A program made the translations under genes and the position numbers. The notes beneath the pieces were generated by a model. That model was given only the letters and a program-made list of their open reading frames with translations. It did not search any database and was not told where the DNA came from. 64,000 nucleotides of DNA from contig NZ_JAFCJK010000018.1 of NCBI RefSeq assembly GCF_018131005.1, forward strand, positions 1 through 64,000, written 5' to 3'. Every line of letters starts with the position of its first letter. Position 1 is the first letter of the stretch. Below, one piece after another: positions 60,892 to 64,000 of this stretch. Source of the DNA: Bradyrhizobium lablabi. GTDB lineage: Bacteria; Pseudomonadota; Alphaproteobacteria; Rhizobiales; Xanthobacteraceae.

Positions 60892-61857
60892 ATGGCCCCC
60901 CGTGCCAACTGGAAGGGCTTTCTGCGTCTTTCGCTCGTGACTTGCCCGGTCGCCCTGTATCCGGCGACGTCGGACACCGAAAAGGTCTCCTTCAACCAGA
61001 TCAATCGCAAGACCGGCCATCGCATCAAATACGCCAAGATCGATGCGGAGACGGGCGAGGAAGTGTCCTCCGAAGACATCATGAAGGGCTACAAGGTCGA
61101 CACCGACACCTATATCGAGATCACCAAGGAAGAACTCGACGACATCGCGCTGGAATCCACCCGCACCATCGAGATCGACGAATTCGTTCCGCGCGCCGAG
61201 ATCGACAGCCGCTATGTGATCCGTCCCTATTATCTCGTCCCCGACGGCAAGGTCGGCCATGATGCTTTTGCGGTGATCCGCGAGACAATCCGCAGCCTGG
61301 ACAAGGTCGCGATCGGCCGCGTGGTGCTGACCAACCGCGAGCACATCATCGCGCTGGAGCCGCTCGACAATGGGTTGATGGGCACGCTGCTGCGCTACCC
61401 CTACGAGGTGCGCAGCGAAAAGGAATATTTCGACGACATCCAGGACGTGAAGATCACCAAGGACATGCTCGATCTCGCCAAGCATATCGTCGAGCAGAAA
61501 TCCGCCGACTTCGATCCGGAGGAGTTCGAGGATCGCTACGAGCAAGCGCTGATCGAGCTGATCAACCAGAAGCGCAACGGCGTCAAGGTCGCCAAGCCCG
61601 CGCCGAAGTCGAGCGGCAACGTCATCAACCTGATGGATGCGCTGAAGAAGAGCCTTGCCAACGAGAAGCAGGCCGCCCCGGCGGCCAAGGCAAAGGGCAA
61701 GAAGCCGAAGAAGCGCGTCGATGGCCAGCGCGAGATGCTGCTGCCGATCGCGGGCAGCGGCAAGCGCGAGCCAAAGGAGATCGCCAAGGCGGAGCCGAAG
61801 AAGGCGGAGAAGACGGTGCGCGCACAAGCCTCCGCGCGGTCGAAGAAGGCGGGCTGA
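60892..61857 (+). CDS. ku: Non-homologous end-joining protein Ku (321 aa)
   Basis: GGAG six bases before the ATG supports the start. MAPRANWKGFLRLSLVTCPV, ALYPATSDTEKVSFNQINRK and the central LVPDGKVGHDAFAVIRETI and LEPLDNGLMGTLLRYPYEV blocks are diagnostic of bacterial Ku. Ku forms a ring dimer that holds double-strand breaks and recruits LigD. The C-terminal about 60 residues are lysine/alanine-rich (KAKGKKPKKR), as in Ku proteins with a basic extension. No ligD is in the window. It is a single gene, about 50 bases upstream of a small conserved gene. Confidence 0.95.
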   Translation: MAPRANWKGFLRLSLVTCPVALYPATSDTEKVSFNQINRKTGHRIKYAKIDAETGEEVSSEDIMKGYKVDTDTYIEITKEELDDIALESTRTIEIDEFVPRAEIDSRYVIRPYYLVPDGKVGHDAFAVIRETIRSLDKVAIGRVVLTNREHIIALEPLDNGLMGTLLRYPYEVRSEKEYFDDIQDVKITKDMLDLAKHIVEQKSADFDPEEFEDRYEQALIELINQKRNGVKVAKPAPKSSGNVINLMDALKKSLANEKQAAPAAKAKGKKPKKRVDGQREMLLPIAGSGKREPKEIAKAEPKKAEKTVRAQASARSKKAG

Positions 61858-61909
61858 CCCGACGGCGCGCGGCGGCCCTCACAGATGATCCCGATGCGCC
61901 GCGCCTGAG

Positions 61910-62140
61910 ATGCCCTGGTCGACGCCATTCGACGAGCCGATCGTGCTCCGCCGCGGAGGAGCGCTCGTGACGCTGCAACAAGCGGCCGATTACATCATGA
62001 AACTGCCGGAAGATACCCAGCAGGACGAGCGCTGGCAGATCGCGGTCGCGCACCTGATCAGCGCCGCGGAAACCGGCGGCGGCTGGCTGATGTTCGCGCG
62101 GATCGCGATGCTGCGCGCGTTGAAGGGGGACAGCGGCTGA
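61910..62140 (+). CDS. Small conserved-looking protein (76 aa), unknown function
   Basis: MPWSTPFDEPIVLRRGGALV begins the protein, followed by TLQQAADYIMKLPEDTQQDE, then WQIAVAHLISAAETGGGWLM. It is helical, soluble and without motifs for a known activity. The sequence looks like the small conserved alphaproteobacterial family with QAADYI...LP (impression only). It follows ku by about 50 bases on the same strand, so it may be co-transcribed. Start context is weak. Confidence 0.62.
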   Translation: MPWSTPFDEPIVLRRGGALVTLQQAADYIMKLPEDTQQDERWQIAVAHLISAAETGGGWLMFARIAMLRALKGDSG

Positions 62141-62163
62141 GGCCGCGGTACGCGGCCCCTTCG

Positions 62164-62328
62164 TTACTTCAGCGAGGTGCTGACCGACGCGAAGGTGCCG
62201 CTCAGGCTGGAGCCGATGCCGCCGACGACGGTGACGATCACGATGCTGATCCCGCCCGCGACGAGGGCATATTCGATCGCCGTCGCCCCCGCTTCATCGT
62301 CCACAAATCTTGTCAGCAACGCTCGCAT
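62164..62328 (-). CDS. Flp/Fap-type pilin component (54 aa)
   Basis: AAGGAG is six bases upstream of the ATG at 62326-62328. MRALLTRFVDDEAGATAIEY matches the Flp pilin pattern: a leader followed by a conserved AGATAIEYAL with the prepilin cleavage and the glutamate-tyrosine pair. A hydrophobic stretch ALVAGGISIVIVTVVGGIGS follows. It is a subunit of Flp/Tad-type pili, assembled after cleavage by a prepilin peptidase. The rest of the tad locus is not in this window, so this is an isolated pilin gene. Confidence 0.85.
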   Translation of the reverse strand: MRALLTRFVDDEAGATAIEYALVAGGISIVIVTVVGGIGSSLSGTFASVSTSLK

Positions 62329-62649
62329 TGAAAACTCCTTGTCGACGCCCGCGGATTGCTCCTGCGCCGTAAAATGACGGCATCAAGGTAGGCATGATTG
62401 GTTGACGGCCCCTTGAAGGACAGAATGAACGATCGCTTAAAGGTTGTGCGGGATTTGCTGCGGCTTTGATCGCATGACCCGCCCGCTGCCCCCGATGGCC
62501 GCGGCCACTGGTCCCGGCCAACGCATATCAGCACTACCGCACCCGGTCGCGGGTGCGCTTTACCGCCGCGCAGAATCCTGTTCCTCTAGATGGTCCACGG
62601 GACGACAACGAGGCCGGAGCGAACCGGCCGCATCCAGGGAGAGACCGTC
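62329..62649. other. Divergent intergenic region between pilin and TPP-enzyme genes
   Basis: About 320 bases between divergent starts. It probably carries the pilin promoter and the promoter of the TPP enzyme. No gene or confident promoter was identified. Confidence 0.35.
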
Positions 62650-64000
62650 ATGAAGCTTGGCGCCGCGATTGCGGAAATCATGAAGCGGGAGGGTATCGAG
62701 ATCCTCTGCGGCTACCCGGTCAATCACCTGATCGAATATGCCGCCAGTGCTGACATCCGCCCGGTCATGGTGCGACAGGAGCGCATCGGCGTCCACATGG
62801 CGGACGCGATCTCGCGCGTCACGTCGGGCCGGACCATCGGCGCGTTCTGCATGCAGCATGGCCCGGGCGCCGAGAACGCCATGGGCGGCGTCGCGCAATG
62901 CTACGGCGAGTCCGTGCCCGTGCTGGTGCTGCCGATGGGCTATGCCCGGCGCCTCGCCAACATCGATCCGAACTTCAATTCCAGCCAGGCGATGAAGCCG
63001 TTCTCGAAATCGTCCGAGCCGATCAACCTCGCCCCGGAAGTCTGCAACATCTTCCGCCGCGCCTTTACAAAGCTGAAGAACGGCCGCGGTGGGCCGGTGA
63101 TCGTCGAAATCCCCGCCGACATGTGGAACGAGGAGGTGCCGGAGCCGCTCAACTACACGCCGGTGCTGCGCACCCGCTACGGCGCGGACCCTGTGCATGT
63201 GAAGGAGGCCGCGGCGCTCCTCGTCAATGCGAAGCGGCCGGTGATCTATGCCGGCCAGGGCGTGCACTATGCAAGGGCCTGGCCGCAGCTCAGGCGCCTC
63301 GCAGAACGGCTCGCGATCCCCGTCACCACGAGCCTCGGCGGCAAGTCGTCGTTCCCCGAGACGCATCCGCTGTCGCTTGGCTCCGGCGGGCTCGCGGTGC
63401 CGCGCGCGGTGCCGAAATTCCTCACTGATGCCGACGTGATCTTCGGCATCGGCTGCTCCTTCACCGAAACATCTTTCGGTATCGCGATGCCGAAGGGCAA
63501 GACCATCATTCATTCGACGCTCGATCCGAACCATCTGAACAAGGATGTCGAGGCCAAGGTCGGACTCGTCGGCGACGCCGGCCTGGTGCTCGACGCGCTG
63601 CTCGAGGAGATCGGCAGGACCGTGACGTCGGACCGCAGCGCCAGCGCGGTCGCAGAGGAGATCGCCGCCGTCCACAAGGAGTGGCTGGTGAAATGGCTGC
63701 CGAAGCTCACGCACAACGATGCGCCGCTCAATCCCTACCGCGTGCTGTGGGACCTGCAGCACACTGTCGACATCCACAACACCATCATCACCCACGACGC
63801 CGGCAGCCCGCGCGACCAGCTCTCGCCGTTCTGGAAGTCGGTCGAGCCGCTGTCCTATCTCGGCTGGGGCAAGACCACCCAGCTCGGGTACGGGCTCGGC
63901 CTTGCGATGGGCGCCAAGCTCGCCAGGCCGGACAAGCTCTGCATCAATGTCTGGGGCGACGCCGCGATCGGCTTCACCGGCATGGATTTCGAGACCGCTG
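62650..64000 (+). CDS. Thiamine-diphosphate-dependent enzyme, acetolactate-synthase-like, N-terminal part (truncated by window edge)
   Basis: MKLGAAIAEIMKREGIEILC, GYPVNHLIEYAASAD and RQERIGVHMADAISRVTSGR form the N-terminal TPP-binding domain (the glutamate of RQER replaces the acidic catalytic residue). The central domain (about 195-330) follows (RPVIYAGQGVHYARAWPQLR, TSLGGKSSFPETHPLSLG), and the C-terminal pyrophosphate-binding domain begins (INVWGDAAIGFTGMDFETA, a GDG-type region). The open frame runs to the right edge, giving about 450 residues. GGGAG ahead of the ATG at 62650 supports the start. Family members include acetolactate synthase, benzoylformate decarboxylase and relatives; the substrate cannot be told. 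Confidence 0.85.
   Translation, partial: MKLGAAIAEIMKREGIEILCGYPVNHLIEYAASADIRPVMVRQERIGVHMADAISRVTSGRTIGAFCMQHGPGAENAMGGVAQCYGESVPVLVLPMGYARRLANIDPNFNSSQAMKPFSKSSEPINLAPEVCNIFRRAFTKLKNGRGGPVIVEIPADMWNEEVPEPLNYTPVLRTRYGADPVHVKEAAALLVNAKRPVIYAGQGVHYARAWPQLRRLAERLAIPVTTSLGGKSSFPETHPLSLGSGGLAVPRAVPKFLTDADVIFGIGCSFTETSFGIAMPKGKTIIHSTLDPNHLNKDVEAKVGLVGDAGLVLDALLEEIGRTVTSDRSASAVAEEIAAVHKEWLVKWLPKLTHNDAPLNPYRVLWDLQHTVDIHNTIITHDAGSPRDQLSPFWKSVEPLSYLGWGKTTQLGYGLGLAMGAKLARPDKLCINVWGDAAIGFTGMDFETA

Noticed and set aside
60676..61827. 383-residue minus-strand open frame opposite ku
   Set aside because: It is the mirror of a highly conserved Ku gene and shows only low-complexity leucine/arginine/aspartate-rich sequence.
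62560..63795. 411-residue minus-strand open frame opposite the TPP enzyme
   Set aside because: The opposite strand has a motif-rich acetolactate-synthase-like protein; the antisense frame has no domain.
1..64000. CRISPR arrays, tRNA/rRNA genes, insertion sequences, phage or integrase genes
   Set aside because: I looked for regularly spaced repeats, tRNA-like cloverleafs and transposase motifs and saw none. Short RNAs can be missed by eye.

Overview
The window looks like a chromosome segment of a high-GC alphaproteobacterium, most likely Bradyrhizobium or a close relative. The evidence is the rhizobial style of the exopolysaccharide (EPS) genes, a bacterial Ku protein, an Flp-type pilin, many tiny single-span membrane proteins, and short palindromic intergenic repeats of a kind I associate with Bradyrhizobium. 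No database search was possible, so the genus is an inference. I saw no rRNA, tRNA, CRISPR array, insertion sequence or phage gene.

About 1-58.8 kb is one very large surface-polysaccharide locus. The left edge cuts a mannose-1-phosphate guanylyltransferase (manC). Next come a 1655-residue RTX protein with a GH16 glycanase domain (2.0-7.0 kb, minus strand) and a tightly coupled minus-strand operon (7.4-15.3 kb). That operon has an ABC flippase/exporter, a family 2 glycosyltransferase (GT2), a three-domain GT2/methyltransferase/deacetylase protein, another GT2 and galE. From 16.8 to 22.4 kb a plus-strand run encodes a GT4, a GDP-mannose 3,5-epimerase homologue, an FkbM methyltransferase, a GT2 and a Tat-exported GH16. 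From 22.4 to 37.2 kb strands alternate among a pyruvyltransferase, a Wzx flippase, GT2/GT14/GT25/GT4 enzymes, a GT-A-fold transferase, a Sec-exported GH16, a Wzy-like polymerase and two acyltransferase-3 proteins.

37.4-42.7 kb holds the most unusual part: FkbH, MBOAT, a DltD-like SGNH protein, an acyl carrier protein and a VOC protein, closely spaced on one strand. It has the logic of a Dlt (teichoic acid D-alanylation) system, but a glyceryl-loading FkbH enzyme stands where the adenylating enzyme DltA would be. I infer that it adds glyceryl or a derived acyl group to the polysaccharide. The export apparatus follows: a Wzc/ExoP tyrosine kinase co-polymerase (44.9-47.4 kb), a Wza-type outer-membrane lipoprotein (47.8-49.0 kb), a second polymerase/ligase-like membrane protein, and small secreted or anchored proteins. 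The priming sugar-phosphate transferase (54.5-55.9 kb) sits between two paralogous metallophosphoesterases, and UDP-glucuronate 4-epimerase closes the locus.

Together the genes supply GDP-mannose, probably GDP-L-galactose or GDP-gulose, UDP-galactose and UDP-galacturonate. They prime on undecaprenyl phosphate, assemble a repeat unit with about eleven further glycosyltransferases, decorate it (methyl, pyruvyl, acetyl, probably glyceryl), flip, polymerise, export and trim it with three GH16 enzymes. From 58.8 kb to the right edge the content is generic: small conserved proteins, ku, an Flp pilin and a truncated thiamine-diphosphate enzyme.
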